A stretch of DNA of 64,000 nucleotides, from contig NZ_DS999213.1 of NCBI RefSeq assembly GCF_000156335.1, forward strand, positions 442,538-506,537, read 5' to 3'. This stretch comes from Roseobacter sp. GAI101. GTDB taxonomy: Bacteria > Pseudomonadota > Alphaproteobacteria > Rhodobacterales > Rhodobacteraceae. A program made the translations under genes and the position numbers. Numbering within the stretch: the stretch's first letter is position 1; each line of letters opens with the position of its first letter. Shown here in pieces: positions 7,853 through 17,457 of this stretch. The notes below the pieces were generated by a model. It did not search any database. It was not told where the DNA came from and saw only the letters and a program-made list of their open reading frames with translations.

Positions 7853-9327
7853 TGAATGCTTTTGATGATCTGATGGCGTTTCAGCGCGAAACCGAAGCCC
7901 TGGCGCAGGTTGCAGGCCGTCTGGGCTGGGATCAGGAAACCATGATGCCACGCGGTGCTGCCCCCCAGCGGGGCGAGGAAATGGCCGCGATGGAATCTGT
8001 TTTGCATGGTCGCCGTATCGATCCGCGCATCGCCGATTGGCTTGAAATGATCGACGAGGGCCATCTGGATGCGGCGGGCAGCGCGCAGTTGCGCCACATC
8101 CGACGCAGCCATGCCCGCGCAAGTAAGGTGCCTGCTGCCTTGGCTGCGCGGATCGCGCGGGTCACTTCCGAGGCGCAAGGCACATGGGCAGAGGCGCGCG
8201 AAGCGGATGACTTCAAAGCCTTCGCGCCGACCTTGTCCGAAGTGATCACGTTGAAACGTGAGGAGGGCATGGCGCTGGCGGCGGGTGGCGACGTCTATGA
8301 TGCGATGCTAGATGATTATGAACCGGGCGCCACCGGGGCCGAACTTGAGGCGATGTTTGGCGCGTTGCGCCCCGAATTGACCCGCCTGCGCGAGGCTGTG
8401 CGCGGGGCCGAAGCGCCGCCAATGTTGCAGGGTAAATTTGACGAATCCGCGCAGATGAAGCTGACGCGACAGCTGGCCAAGACCTTTGGCTATGACATGA
8501 GCAAGGGCCGTGTCGACAAGGCCGTGCATCCGTTTTCAAGCGGATCGGGTCTGGATGTGCGGATCACGACCCGCACGAACGAGACTGATCCGTTCAATTG
8601 TTTCTATTCGACAATTCACGAAGTCGGGCATGCATGCTACGAGCAGGAAATAAATCAGGCCTATCTGCTGACGCCATTGGGAGCGGGTGTGTCGATGGGC
8701 GTACACGAAAGCCAAAGCCGGATTTATGAAAACCAGCTTGGCCGAAGCCGGGCCTTTGCGGGGTGGCTTTATCGTCAGATGCGCGATGCGTTCGGCGATT
8801 TCGGTGTTGCAGATGAAGATACGTTCTACCGTATCGTAAACCGCGTGTCTGACGGGTTTATCCGCACCGAGGCAGACGAGCTGCAGTACAACCTGCATGT
8901 GCTTTTGCGCTTTGATCTTGAACGCGCCTTGATGGGCGGTGATTTGCAGGTCGACGATCTTGAGGCCGCGTGGAATGACCGCTTTAGGGCCGATTTCGGG
9001 TATGACGTCGACAGACCGTCAAACGGGGTCTTGCAGGATGTGCATTGGTCTGTGGGCCTGTTTGGCTATTTCCCGACCTATTCGTTGGGCAATGTTTATG
9101 CGGGCTGTCTGCACGCGGCTTTGCGTCGGGATGTGCCGGAACTGGATGCGCAGTTGGCGCAAGGGGACACGTCCCACGCAACAGGCTGGTTGCGGCAAGC
9201 GGTTCAAACCCACGGCGGATTGTACCAACCCCGCGATCTGATGACCCGCGCGATCGGCCAGGCACCGACCGAGGCACCGCTGCTGGCATATATGACCGAG
9301 AAGTTCAGCGATCTGTACGGCCTGTAG
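7852..9327 (+). CDS. Metallocarboxypeptidase, M32 family
   Basis: A 491-residue M32 (Taq carboxypeptidase) family zinc peptidase that removes C-terminal residues from peptides in the cytoplasm. The zinc motif HEVGH is at residues 256-260. The downstream glutamate motif GVHESQSRIYEN supplies the third ligand, and the helix-rich N-terminus starts FQRETEALAQVAGRLGWDQET, shown here in part as a family hallmark. The start overlaps the ctaA stop; an in-frame extension upstream lies inside ctaA and is rejected. Length matches the family (about 490-500). Confidence 0.93.
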   Translation: MNAFDDLMAFQRETEALAQVAGRLGWDQETMMPRGAAPQRGEEMAAMESVLHGRRIDPRIADWLEMIDEGHLDAAGSAQLRHIRRSHARASKVPAALAARIARVTSEAQGTWAEAREADDFKAFAPTLSEVITLKREEGMALAAGGDVYDAMLDDYEPGATGAELEAMFGALRPELTRLREAVRGAEAPPMLQGKFDESAQMKLTRQLAKTFGYDMSKGRVDKAVHPFSSGSGLDVRITTRTNETDPFNCFYSTIHEVGHACYEQEINQAYLLTPLGAGVSMGVHESQSRIYENQLGRSRAFAGWLYRQMRDAFGDFGVADEDTFYRIVNRVSDGFIRTEADELQYNLHVLLRFDLERALMGGDLQVDDLEAAWNDRFRADFGYDVDRPSNGVLQDVHWSVGLFGYFPTYSLGNVYAGCLHAALRRDVPELDAQLAQGDTSHATGWLRQAVQTHGGLYQPRDLMTRAIGQAPTEAPLLAYMTEKFSDLYGL

Positions 9328-9344
9328 TTTGAGAGGGGGTGTGG

Positions 9345-9365
9345 GGCAAGCGCAGGGCGCTTGCC
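9345..9365 (+). terminator. GC hairpin after the M32 carboxypeptidase gene
   Basis: GGCAAGCGC and its complement are separated by three bases, 18 bp past the stop. It lacks a U-tract, so termination would be inefficient. The remaining 230 bp to the next gene are AT-rich and look like a promoter region. Confidence 0.4.
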
Positions 9366-9598
9366 CTTGCCAAGAATCTATGAAAACGTCGATTATTGCC
9401 TAAATTTTTCGCGTTCCGATAGAGAAATATCGTGGGGAAGAGCCTTCTTAGACGTTGAAAATTGAAAATAATCTGCTCAAATCCGTTATAAATATGGGTT
9501 TTTCGGTCAGCGAAGGGACTATCAAGTCATTTGCTATTGCCTTACAGATATGCGATATCACATTTAAGATAATATTACCGAAATCTGGAGATTAGATC

Positions 9599-9967
9599 AT
9601 GACACGTTTCACAGCCCTCGCAGCCGCACTGTTGATGACAGCTGGTGCTGCATCCGCACAGGTTACCGCCGCAACTGAAGCGGTTACGACTGCTTCCGAA
9701 GTTACCGGCCAAACAGGTATTGCCGGCTACCCCGTTGAAGTTCTTGGCGTCGACGGCGTCCGTTACGCATGTGAGCCTTTGTCGGCTGGCACATACGTCT
9801 GCATCAACGCAACTGAAGCTGCGGCTGCCGGCTTCACCGGTGTTGGCGCAGGGACAGCTGCTGGTATTGGTCTCGTAGTGGTTGCCGCCGCGATCTTGAG
9901 CAACGACGACGAGACAAACGGCACCAATGGTACAAACGGTACCAACGGTACAACCGGCACCAACTAA
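9599..9967 (+). CDS. Small exported protein with Asn-Gly-Thr repeat tail
   Basis: A 122-residue protein of unknown function. A signal peptide (1-20, ending GAASA) precedes a Thr/Ala-rich segment. Next comes a short domain with two cysteines (RYACEPLSAGTYVC) and a Gly/Ala-rich hydrophobic stretch (about 82-100). The acidic NDDE is followed by four NGT triplets plus TGTN. GGAG lies eight bases before the ATG. The gene has an AT-rich 230-bp leader and its own intrinsic terminator, so it is monocistronic. Small exported proteins with a glycine-rich helix and Thr/Asn tail are frequent in alphaproteobacteria. The NGT codons use different synonyms, which points to selection on the protein. Confidence 0.75.
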   Translation: MTRFTALAAALLMTAGAASAQVTAATEAVTTASEVTGQTGIAGYPVEVLGVDGVRYACEPLSAGTYVCINATEAAAAGFTGVGAGTAAGIGLVVVAAAILSNDDETNGTNGTNGTNGTTGTN

Positions 9968-10000
9968 TCTGAAAATTCAGACGTGTTAGCTGATGTTAAA

Positions 10001-10024
10001 AGCGCCCTTTAAGGGCGCTTTTTT
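10001..10024 (+). terminator. Rho-independent terminator of the NGT-tail protein gene
   Basis: The stem AGCGCCCTTT / AAGGGCGCT is followed directly by six Ts, about 35 bp after the stop codon. This is a classic intrinsic terminator. Confidence 0.88.
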
Positions 10025-10074
10025 CTTGCCTGATCCTCGGTCAAGTGGTGCTCGTATCGCTGCAAATTCCATGA

Positions 10075-10113
10075 AAAAAGCCGCCTTGCTGAGTGCAAGG
10101 CGGCTTTTGTATT
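10075..10113 (-). terminator. Rho-independent terminator of gyrA
   Basis: Read on the minus strand, the stem AAGCCGCCTTGC / GCAAGGCGGCTT is followed by a T-run, about 20 bp beyond the gyrA stop codon. Confidence 0.88.
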
Positions 10114-10132
10114 TCCCGGAGTATAAGAGGTA

Positions 10133-12888
10133 TCAGACCTCTTCGGTACCGTCTTCGACGGCATCGTCACCCTGATCGGCAATCCAGGCAACGCTGACCA
10201 CGACTTCGCCTTTGCCGGTGTCGAACACCTTGACGCCGCCAGCGCTGCGGGACCGGAACGAAATCCCCTGAACCGGGACGCGAATGGATTGCCCTTTCGA
10301 GGTGGCCAGCATGATCTGATCATCCAGCTCAACAGGGAAGGAAGCCACGATGTCGCCACCGCGCATCGCCTTGTCCATTGCGGTCACCCCCAAACCGCCG
10401 CGGCCGCGGACGGGGTAATCATGGCTGGACGATAGTTTGCCCGACCCTTTTTCGGTGATCGTCAGCAGCAGGTTTTCGGCGGCCGACATCTCGGCATAGC
10501 GTTCCTGGCTGATGGTCGCGTTTGCGTTGACTTCTTCATCATCGGCGGGTGCATCTGCATCATCGGCAAGACCGGCAACCGCGCGGCGCATCTTTAGGTA
10601 GGCCGACCGTTCATCCGACGTCGCATCGAAGTGGCGGATAATCGACATGGAAACGACTTTTCGTCGCCATTCAGCTTGATGCCCCGAACACCAACCGACG
10701 CGCGGCTGTTGAACACGCGCACATCCGTGGCGGGGAAACGGATTGCCCGGCCAGAGTTGGTGACCAGCATCACATCATCATCATTCGACGCGATCCGGGC
10801 GTTGATCAGCGTGGTTTCGGCGTGATCGTCCTCGAACTTCATGGCGATCTTGCCGTTGCGCATGACGTTGGTGAAATCCGACAGCTTGTTGCGGCGCACA
10901 GTCCCTGCAGAGGTGGCAAATACCACCTGCAAGTCGTCCCACTCGGCCTCGTCGCGGTCGACGGGCATGATGGCGGCGATGGAAACACCGACCGGGATCG
11001 GCAGGATATTGACGATCGCCTTGCCCTTTGACGTACGGCTGCCTTGTGGCAAACGCCAAGTCTTCAGCTTGTAGACCATGCCATCGGTCGTAAAGAATAG
11101 CAGCTGCGTGTGGGTGTTGGCCACGAAAAGCGTGGTGACCACGTCCTCTTCTTTGGTTTGCATGCCGGACACGCCTTTGCCACCCCGGCGCTGGCTGCGG
11201 AAATCCACCAAAGGTGTGCGTTTGATATAGCCGCCGGATGTGACGGTCACGACCATGTCCTCGCGCGCGATCAGATCTTCGTCGTCCATGTCACCGGACC
11301 AATCGACGATCTCGGTGCGACGTGGCACGGCAAACTGGTCTTTCACTTCGGCCAGTTCGTCCGAGATGATGCTCATGATCCGCTCGCGGCTTCCCAGAAT
11401 TTCAAGGTATTCCTTGATCTTCTTGGCCAGCTCTTCCAACTCGTCGGTAACTTCCTTGACGCCGATCTGGGTGAGGCGCTGCAACCGCAGCTCCAGAATG
11501 GCGCGGGCCTGCGCTTCGGAGAGGTTATAGGTGCCGTCGTCATTGGCAGTATGGGTCGGATCATCAATCAGCGCAATGTAGGGCAGGATCGATTCCGCAG
11601 GCCAGCGGCGGGTCATCAGCTTTTCACGCGCTTCCGCCGCATCGGCAGAGGATCGGATGGTGGCGACAACTTCGTCGATGTTCGTGACGGCCACGGCCAG
11701 ACCACACAGGATGTGGCTGCGTTCGCGGGCCTTGCGCAGCAGGAATGCCGTGCGACGGGCCACCACATCTTCGCGGAAATCTATGAAATAGGTCAGGAAC
11801 TTGCGCAGGGTCAGTTGTTCTGGCCGGCCGCCGTTCAGCGCCAGCATGTTACACCCGAAATAGGTCTGCATCGGGGTAAAGCGATAAAGCTGGTTCATCA
11901 CCACTTCGGCTGTCGCATCGCGCTTTAGCTCGATCACGACGCGCACGCCGTTGCGGTCGGATTCGTCCTGGACGTGGGCGATCCCTTCGATCTTCTTCTC
12001 GCGGACCTGTTCGGCGATCTTTTCAATCATCGAGGCCTTGTTCACCTGATAGCAAATCTCGTCGATGATAATGGCAAAGCGGTCTTTGCGGATTTCCTCG
12101 ACGCGGGTCTTGGCACGCATGATCACACTGCCGCGGCCCTCAAGATAGGCTTTGCGCGCACCGGCGCGGCCCAGCATGATGCCACCGGTGGGAAAATCGG
12201 GGCCGGGGATATATTCAATCAACTCTTCCGAGGTCAGATCGGGGTTCTCGATTAGCGCCTGGCAGGCATCGATGACCTCGCCCAGGTTGTGGGGCGGAAT
12301 GTTGGTTGCCATGCCGACGGCAATACCGCCAGCGCCGTTCACCAGCATATTGGGGAACCGTGCAGGCAAAACCGTCGGTTCACGTTCCTTGCCATCGTAG
12401 TTGTCGATGAAATTTACGGTTTCCTTGTCCAGATCGCTGGTCATGAACGACGCGACCTTGTCCAGACGCGATTCCGTATAGCGCATCGCCGCCGCACTAT
12501 CGCCATCCATCGAGCCGAAGTTGCCCTGACCGTCAATCAACGGCAAGGACATCGAGAAATCCTGCGCCATGCGCACCAGTGCGTCGTAAATCGCGCTGTC
12601 GCCATGCGGGTGATAAGAGCCCATCACGTCGCCGACGGACTTCGCAGATTTGCGATAGGTCTTGTCGTGGGTGATGCCTTTTTCATACATCGAATAGATG
12701 ATGCGGCGGTGAACCGGTTTCAGGCCATCCCGAAGATCGGGAATCGCACGGGAAACGATGACCGACATGGCATAATCCAGATAGGATGTGCGCATCTCGT
12801 GTTCGATGGTGACCGAAGGTCCATCAAAAACAGGGCGCGCGGCCGGAATTTCATCATCGTTTTCAGGGGTTTCTGGCGTTTCGTTCAC
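10133..12888 (-). CDS. gyrA: DNA gyrase subunit A, reading frame broken by a one-base deletion
   Basis: The A subunit of DNA gyrase breaks and rejoins DNA during ATP-driven negative supercoiling. The first 750 residues are normal. The quinolone-region residues Ser98 and Asp102 (E. coli Ser83/Asp87) are wild type, the active-site Tyr is in AMRYTES (Tyr137), and the GyrA box QRRGGKG is present. After LNGDEK the frame shifts, and the C-terminal domain continues in another frame from [16 protein letters not shown]. Adding one G near 10657 restores [12 protein letters not shown] and a 918-residue protein. Translation begins at GTG. Because gyrA is essential, a sequence error is the likelier explanation. 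A strong terminator follows. Confidence 0.92.
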
Positions 12889-13021
12889 GTGATCTGCCTA
12901 GCTCTTGCTGGTTCTATATATTGCGGTTTTGTATAGCAGACGGGGTAGATAGGGTGCAATGCCTGTGGCCTTTGCTGGGCGGCTTGAAATCCGTAAAACC
13001 CTCAACTCATTGATTTTATTG

Positions 13022-13027
13022 TATACT
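13022..13027 (+). promoter_or_regulatory. Candidate -10 element upstream of the DUF2855 gene
   Basis: TATACT sits in an AT-rich patch about 100 bp before the DUF2855 start. No good -35 is seen at the expected distance, so this is only a candidate. Confidence 0.3.
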
Positions 13028-13129
13028 AAATCTTACGACTTTTGCGTTGCGTAACGTCAGATCAGGAATGTGCCGCCATTCCCGTCAAAGCGGGGTAAGA
13101 TCATGCCACATGGGGAAGGAGAACATGCA

Positions 13130-14191
13130 ATGCAGCGCATTTTGGTCAATCAGAAATCAATCTCGGAGACACGGCTTGAGAAGGTGGACAGTGCACCGCT
13201 GACTGACGGTCAGGTGCGGCTCAACCTTGATAGCTTTGCGCTGACAGCGAACAACGTGACCTACGCGGCAGCGGGGTTTGATATCGGCTATTGGCGGTTT
13301 TTCCCAAGCGGTACCGAAGGCTGGGGCATCGTTCCGGTCTGGGGCACGGCCAAAGTTGTGGAAAGCCGTAGCGAAGCGTTGGAGGTCGGTACGCGGCTTT
13401 ACGGGTTCTATCCGATGGCGGACGAGGTGGTGATGACGCCGAAACCTGCGCAGGGCGGTTTTGTCGATGCTGCGCAACACCGTGCAAAGCTGCCGTTGAT
13501 TTACAATCAGTATACGCAGGTCCAATCTGGCAGCGAAACAGACGATCATCTGCGGGCCATCCTGCAGCCGTTGCTGGCCACGTCGTTTTTGTTGTTCGAC
13601 TGGTTGCAGGACAATCAGTGTTTCGGTGCGCAGCAGATCCTCATCGGCAGCGCGTCGTCGAAAACCGGGCTGGGGCTGTGCAAATATCTGGCCGAACCTG
13701 CGGACCGTGCCTATCGGATCGTGGGCCTGACATCCGCGAAAAACCGTAATTTTGTGCAAAGCCTTGGCGCGTGCGACAGCGTGCTGACCTATGACCAGAT
13801 CCACGACATTGCGCAGGTGCCATCGGTCTATGTGGACATGTCAGGCAACAGCGAGGTCAAGGCGATGCTGCATCAACATCTGGATGATCAGCTTAAACAC
13901 TCGGCCGCCGTGGGGCTAAGCCATTGGGACCGTTTTGCGCCCGCGCAAAATCTGGCCGGACCCAAGCCGGAGTTCTTTTTCGCGCCTTCTCAGGTGGCCA
14001 AGCGCCGTGCCGACTGGGGGCCGGGTGTCATCGAAAAACAGATCACAGCCGCGTGGAAACGCATCGCCGCAGATGCTTCAGACTGGATGACCCTACAGGT
14101 GCACGAAGGAGTCGCCGCGTCAGAAGCAGTTTATCATGCCTTGGCGCGGGGGCAGGTCGACCCCGGCATTGGCGCGATCATTCGCCCCTGA
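13130..14191 (+). CDS. DUF2855 family protein
   Basis: A 353-residue protein of the DUF2855 family, distantly related to zinc-free medium-chain dehydrogenase/enoyl reductase folds. Seen: LDSFALTANNVTYA (about 33-46), FPSGTEGWGIVPVWGTA near 63-79, a Rossmann-like QQILIGSASSKTGLG, and VYVDMSGN. Its substrate is unknown. AAGGAGAA stands about eight bases before the chosen ATG; the longer in-frame start lacks such a site. It is convergent with the radical SAM gene, with only three bases between stop codons. An NAD(P)H-dependent oxidoreductase role is plausible but untested. Confidence 0.82.
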   Translation: MQRILVNQKSISETRLEKVDSAPLTDGQVRLNLDSFALTANNVTYAAAGFDIGYWRFFPSGTEGWGIVPVWGTAKVVESRSEALEVGTRLYGFYPMADEVVMTPKPAQGGFVDAAQHRAKLPLIYNQYTQVQSGSETDDHLRAILQPLLATSFLLFDWLQDNQCFGAQQILIGSASSKTGLGLCKYLAEPADRAYRIVGLTSAKNRNFVQSLGACDSVLTYDQIHDIAQVPSVYVDMSGNSEVKAMLHQHLDDQLKHSAAVGLSHWDRFAPAQNLAGPKPEFFFAPSQVAKRRADWGPGVIEKQITAAWKRIAADASDWMTLQVHEGVAASEAVYHALARGQVDPGIGAIIRP

Positions 14192-14194
14192 AAT

Positions 14195-15142
14195 CTAGGC
14201 CGAACAGCTTGCCCCGCCCAGAACGCAGAATTTCGCGCAATGGGGGTGGTTCAGCGCCACGTCTTTTTCTGCCTCTTCCAAGCTGTTGCCCAGTTCAAAT
14301 TCAGGGCTGTAGGGCAGCAGCGTGCAGGCCAATACGGCGGGCTTTTCAGCGCCCTTGCGTTTGACCACCATGCGCGAGCTTGAACACATCACCGCGTCGG
14401 GGGATTTGTTTAAGATGCCCCAGCAAGCTGTTGTAATTTCTGGAACTTCCACGGTTTCATCCATCTCGGGGAACAGGACCGTCATACTCGGATCATTTGC
14501 GTCGATGTCAAACCCGTGCTCTGCAAAAAATGCGCCATAACCCGTGCGGCTATCTTCGTCGCTGGCACCAAAGACTGACCTTCCCGCGACTGCCATGCGG
14601 ATACCATTGTCGCGCAGCCAGTTCATGCCGGTGACCGTTTTCGCAAGGGCTCCTTCGCCACGTTCCGCATCATGCAGATCGGGCCGGTAGTGATCGACGG
14701 AAATGCGCAACGTCAGCTTGCCGGGGTAGGCGGCGTTCAGCCGTTTCAGCCCTGCCAATACCGGTTTGCGCATCATCGGGCGCATCGCGTTTGTCAGGAT
14801 CAGGACGTCATACCCTGCCGACAGCGATGCTTCTGTAATTTCGATCATTTGCGGGTTCATGAAGGGTTCGCCTCCGGTAAAGGCGACTTCAGTCACAGGC
14901 CAATTGCGTGTCGTGATCTGGCCCAGATAATCGCGCACCTCATCGGCCGTGATATAGATCAAAGCGTCATTGGTGGGGCTGGAGGCGATATAGCAGTTAA
15001 CGCATTCGATGTTGCACAGCGTGCCCGTGTTGAACCACAGCGTTTGCGGATTGCTCAGGCTGACGGTCGCGCGGTCTTCACCCTTGGCTGTGCGCTTGGG
15101 ATCCTGGAATTTACCTGCGTTGGCCTGTGCAAAATCTTTCAT
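14195..15142 (-). CDS. Radical SAM protein
   Basis: A 315-residue radical SAM enzyme. The cluster motif is CX3CX2C at Cys43, Cys47 and Cys50 (TLCNIECVNC), followed by TGGEP (89-93) for S-adenosylmethionine binding. The C-terminus has additional cysteines (CSSS, ACTLLP, HCAKFCVLGGASC), suggesting an auxiliary Fe-S site of SPASM type. The substrate is unknown and no small precursor peptide is obvious nearby. ATG 15142 is preferred over the TTG codons just upstream because AAGGGCG lies eight bases before it. It is divergent from the zwf operon. Confidence 0.85.
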   Translation of the reverse strand: MKDFAQANAGKFQDPKRTAKGEDRATVSLSNPQTLWFNTGTLCNIECVNCYIASSPTNDALIYITADEVRDYLGQITTRNWPVTEVAFTGGEPFMNPQMIEITEASLSAGYDVLILTNAMRPMMRKPVLAGLKRLNAAYPGKLTLRISVDHYRPDLHDAERGEGALAKTVTGMNWLRDNGIRMAVAGRSVFGASDEDSRTGYGAFFAEHGFDIDANDPSMTVLFPEMDETVEVPEITTACWGILNKSPDAVMCSSSRMVVKRKGAEKPAVLACTLLPYSPEFELGNSLEEAEKDVALNHPHCAKFCVLGGASCSA

Positions 15143-15256
15143 CAACAATTCGCCCTTAGATGGTCAGTGGAATTTTCTTTGTCTAAGCGAATGGTAAAAG
15201 CAGGAAAACCCTGTGTATTCTTTCGCACAGACTTGTGAAGCGCAGAAATCTGTGTT

Positions 15257-15270
15257 TGTTTGCGCTAACA
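15257..15270. promoter_or_regulatory. LacI-type palindromic operator upstream of zwf
   Basis: TGTTTGCGCTAACA differs at one position from the perfect palindrome TGTTAGCGCTAACA, typical of LacI-family operators. A -10-like TATAAA follows at 15274, so a bound repressor would block the zwf promoter. Which regulator binds is not in this window. Confidence 0.5.
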
Positions 15271-15319
15271 TTGATATAAACGCCCCAAAAGCTGTATCTG
15301 TGCAGCAAGGAGTTGCACC

Positions 15320-16789
15320 ATGGTCTCACGCGTTATTCCGGTCGATCCGTTCGATCTGGTGATTTTCGGCGGCACCGGCGATCTGGCCCGACGCAAAATC
15401 CTGCCGGGACTTTTCCGACGTTTCTGCTCGGGGCAGATGCCCGAAAACGCGCGCATCATCGGGGCGGCGCGCTCCGACATGGATGCAGATGGCTACCGGG
15501 AGATGGTCTCTGAGGCGATTGCAGAATTCAACGCGGATTTCGTCCACGAAAAGCCCCAGCTCGACGCTTTTCTGACCTGTCTGGAATATGTGGTCATCGA
15601 CGCCAAGGGCACAGACGGGTGGGCCGATTTACAAAAGCTGATGGCAGGAACCGACCGGGTCGAGGCCTATTATTTTTCGGTTTCGCCTGCGCTGTTCGGC
15701 GATCTTGCGGAACGGTTGCAGCAATGGGGCATGGCAGATGCGGCCAGCCGGATTGTTGTAGAAAAACCGTTCGGCCGCGATCTGACGACAGCACGCGCGC
15801 TGAACGCCACGCTGGCCAAGTATTTCGACGAGAGCCAGATTTACCGCATCGACCATTATCTGGGCAAGGAAACCGTACAGAACCTGATGGCCGTGCGTTT
15901 CGGCAACATGCTGTTCGAACCGCTTTGGAACAGCCAGTATGTCGACCACATCCAGATTACCGTGGCGGAAACCGTGGGCGTCGGGGGCCGTGGCGAATAT
16001 TACGATAAATCCGGTGCCATGCGCGATATGGTTCAGAACCACCTGATGCAATTGCTGTGCCTGATCGGGATGGAACCGCCTGCGCGGTTTGATCCTGATG
16101 CGGTGCGCGATGAAAAGCTGAAAGTTATCCGGGCACTTGATCCGGTCTTGCCGCACCACATCGTGCGCGGCCAGTATCAGGCCGAACCTTGCAACGAAGC
16201 CCAGGCACCGGGGTACCGCACTGCCGTCGGCGATCCGCGGTCGCGCACCGAAAGCTTTGTCGCGCTCAAGACCCACATCAGCAACTGGCGGTGGGCGGGC
16301 ACGCCGTTTTATCTGCGCACGGGCAAACGCATGGCCGCGCGGTCTTCGGAGATCACGGTCGTTTTCAAGGAAACGCCCCATTCGATTTTTACCGAAGATG
16401 CGGGCCGCCACCGCAACGTGCTGTCGATCCGGCTGCAACCGAACGAGGGCATCACACTTGGTGTGACCATCAAGGAACCCGGACCGGGGGGCATGCGCCT
16501 TGTCGATGTGCCGCTGGACATGACGTTTGCCGATGCGCTCGGGCCGGACGGGTCCGAACAGGTCGACGCCTACGAGCGGCTGATCATGGACGTCATTCGC
16601 GGCAACCAGACCCTGTTCATGCGCGGTGACGAGGTCGAGGCCGCGTGGGCCTGGACAGACCCGATCATACAGGGGTGGGAGGCGCGCAACGATGTGCCAA
16701 AGCCCTACGACAGCGGGTCTGATGGCCCGACAGACGCGGCAGAACTGATGCGCCGTGATAACCGGAAGTGGCGCGAGGTATCCTCATGA
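15320..16789 (+). CDS. zwf: Glucose-6-phosphate 1-dehydrogenase
   Basis: It oxidises glucose 6-phosphate to 6-phosphogluconolactone, producing NADPH. The 489-residue protein has the N-terminal nucleotide site FGGTGDLARRK (about 15-25), the active-site motif RIDHYLGKE (about 176-184) and the substrate lysine loop VEKPFGRDL. AAGGAG lies five bases upstream of the ATG. It is first of three coupled genes (zwf, pgl, pgi; ATGA overlaps), which feed 6-phosphogluconate into the Entner-Doudoroff route usual in this family. A LacI-type palindrome overlaps the likely promoter, suggesting sugar-responsive repression. Confidence 0.96.
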   Translation: MVSRVIPVDPFDLVIFGGTGDLARRKILPGLFRRFCSGQMPENARIIGAARSDMDADGYREMVSEAIAEFNADFVHEKPQLDAFLTCLEYVVIDAKGTDGWADLQKLMAGTDRVEAYYFSVSPALFGDLAERLQQWGMADAASRIVVEKPFGRDLTTARALNATLAKYFDESQIYRIDHYLGKETVQNLMAVRFGNMLFEPLWNSQYVDHIQITVAETVGVGGRGEYYDKSGAMRDMVQNHLMQLLCLIGMEPPARFDPDAVRDEKLKVIRALDPVLPHHIVRGQYQAEPCNEAQAPGYRTAVGDPRSRTESFVALKTHISNWRWAGTPFYLRTGKRMAARSSEITVVFKETPHSIFTEDAGRHRNVLSIRLQPNEGITLGVTIKEPGPGGMRLVDVPLDMTFADALGPDGSEQVDAYERLIMDVIRGNQTLFMRGDEVEAAWAWTDPIIQGWEARNDVPKPYDSGSDGPTDAAELMRRDNRKWREVSS

Positions 16790-17457
16790 AACTGATTGAA
16801 TATGCTGACCGGGAGGCTCTTGCCGAGGCAGTAGCCGAAATTCTGGCCGCTGAAGTGAAGGCCGCGTTGATGGCCGACGGTCAGGTGAGCCTTGCCGTGC
16901 CGGGCGGCACGACGCCAGGGCCGATTTTCGACAGGCTGAGCACGGCCGACCTTGACTGGTCGCGGGTGCAGGTGATGCTGACCGATGAACGCTGGGTCGC
17001 CCCCGATCACGATATGTCGAATGCACGGCTGCTGCGCCAGCGTCTGCTGGTCGGTCCTGCCGCCGCGGCACAGTTCACCCCGCTTTTCATCGAGGGGCTG
17101 ACCGCTGTCGAGGCGTCTGAAGATCTGTCTGCCGAAATCTCGCGACATTTGCCGATTTCCGTCCTGGTTCTGGGCATGGGGGCCGACATGCACACGGCCT
17201 CGCTGTTTCCCGGCTCGGACGGGCTGGCGGCGGCGATGGCGGATGACGCGCCCGCGGTATGCCCCATTAACGTCGCAGGCCAAGATGTTGGTCGCATTAC
17301 ACTTTCACGGCGGGTGCTTGACAGCGCCATGTCAAAACATCTGGTCATCTTCGGCGATGAAAAACGCGCAGCGGTAGAGCGGGCATTGACCTTGCCGGCC
17401 CATGAGGCCCCCATCGGTGCAATGGTAAAAGAGGCGGTAGTCCATTGGGCAGCATGA
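16786..17457 (+). CDS. pgl: 6-phosphogluconolactonase
   Basis: It hydrolyses 6-phosphogluconolactone to 6-phosphogluconate. The 223 residues show family motifs: [15 protein letters not shown] (about 35-49), VMLTDERWV (about 65-73), and [15 protein letters not shown] (about 133-147). The start overlaps the zwf stop as ATGA; an upstream in-frame ATG inside zwf is unlikely. DevB/SOL family length fits. Confidence 0.95.
   Translation: MKLIEYADREALAEAVAEILAAEVKAALMADGQVSLAVPGGTTPGPIFDRLSTADLDWSRVQVMLTDERWVAPDHDMSNARLLRQRLLVGPAAAAQFTPLFIEGLTAVEASEDLSAEISRHLPISVLVLGMGADMHTASLFPGSDGLAAAMADDAPAVCPINVAGQDVGRITLSRRVLDSAMSKHLVIFGDEKRAAVERALTLPAHEAPIGAMVKEAVVHWAA

Noticed and set aside
10133-10648. A separate small gene encoding the GyrA C-terminal domain
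   Set aside because: Its sequence continues the GyrA blade pattern exactly after a one-base correction and has no ribosome binding site of its own.
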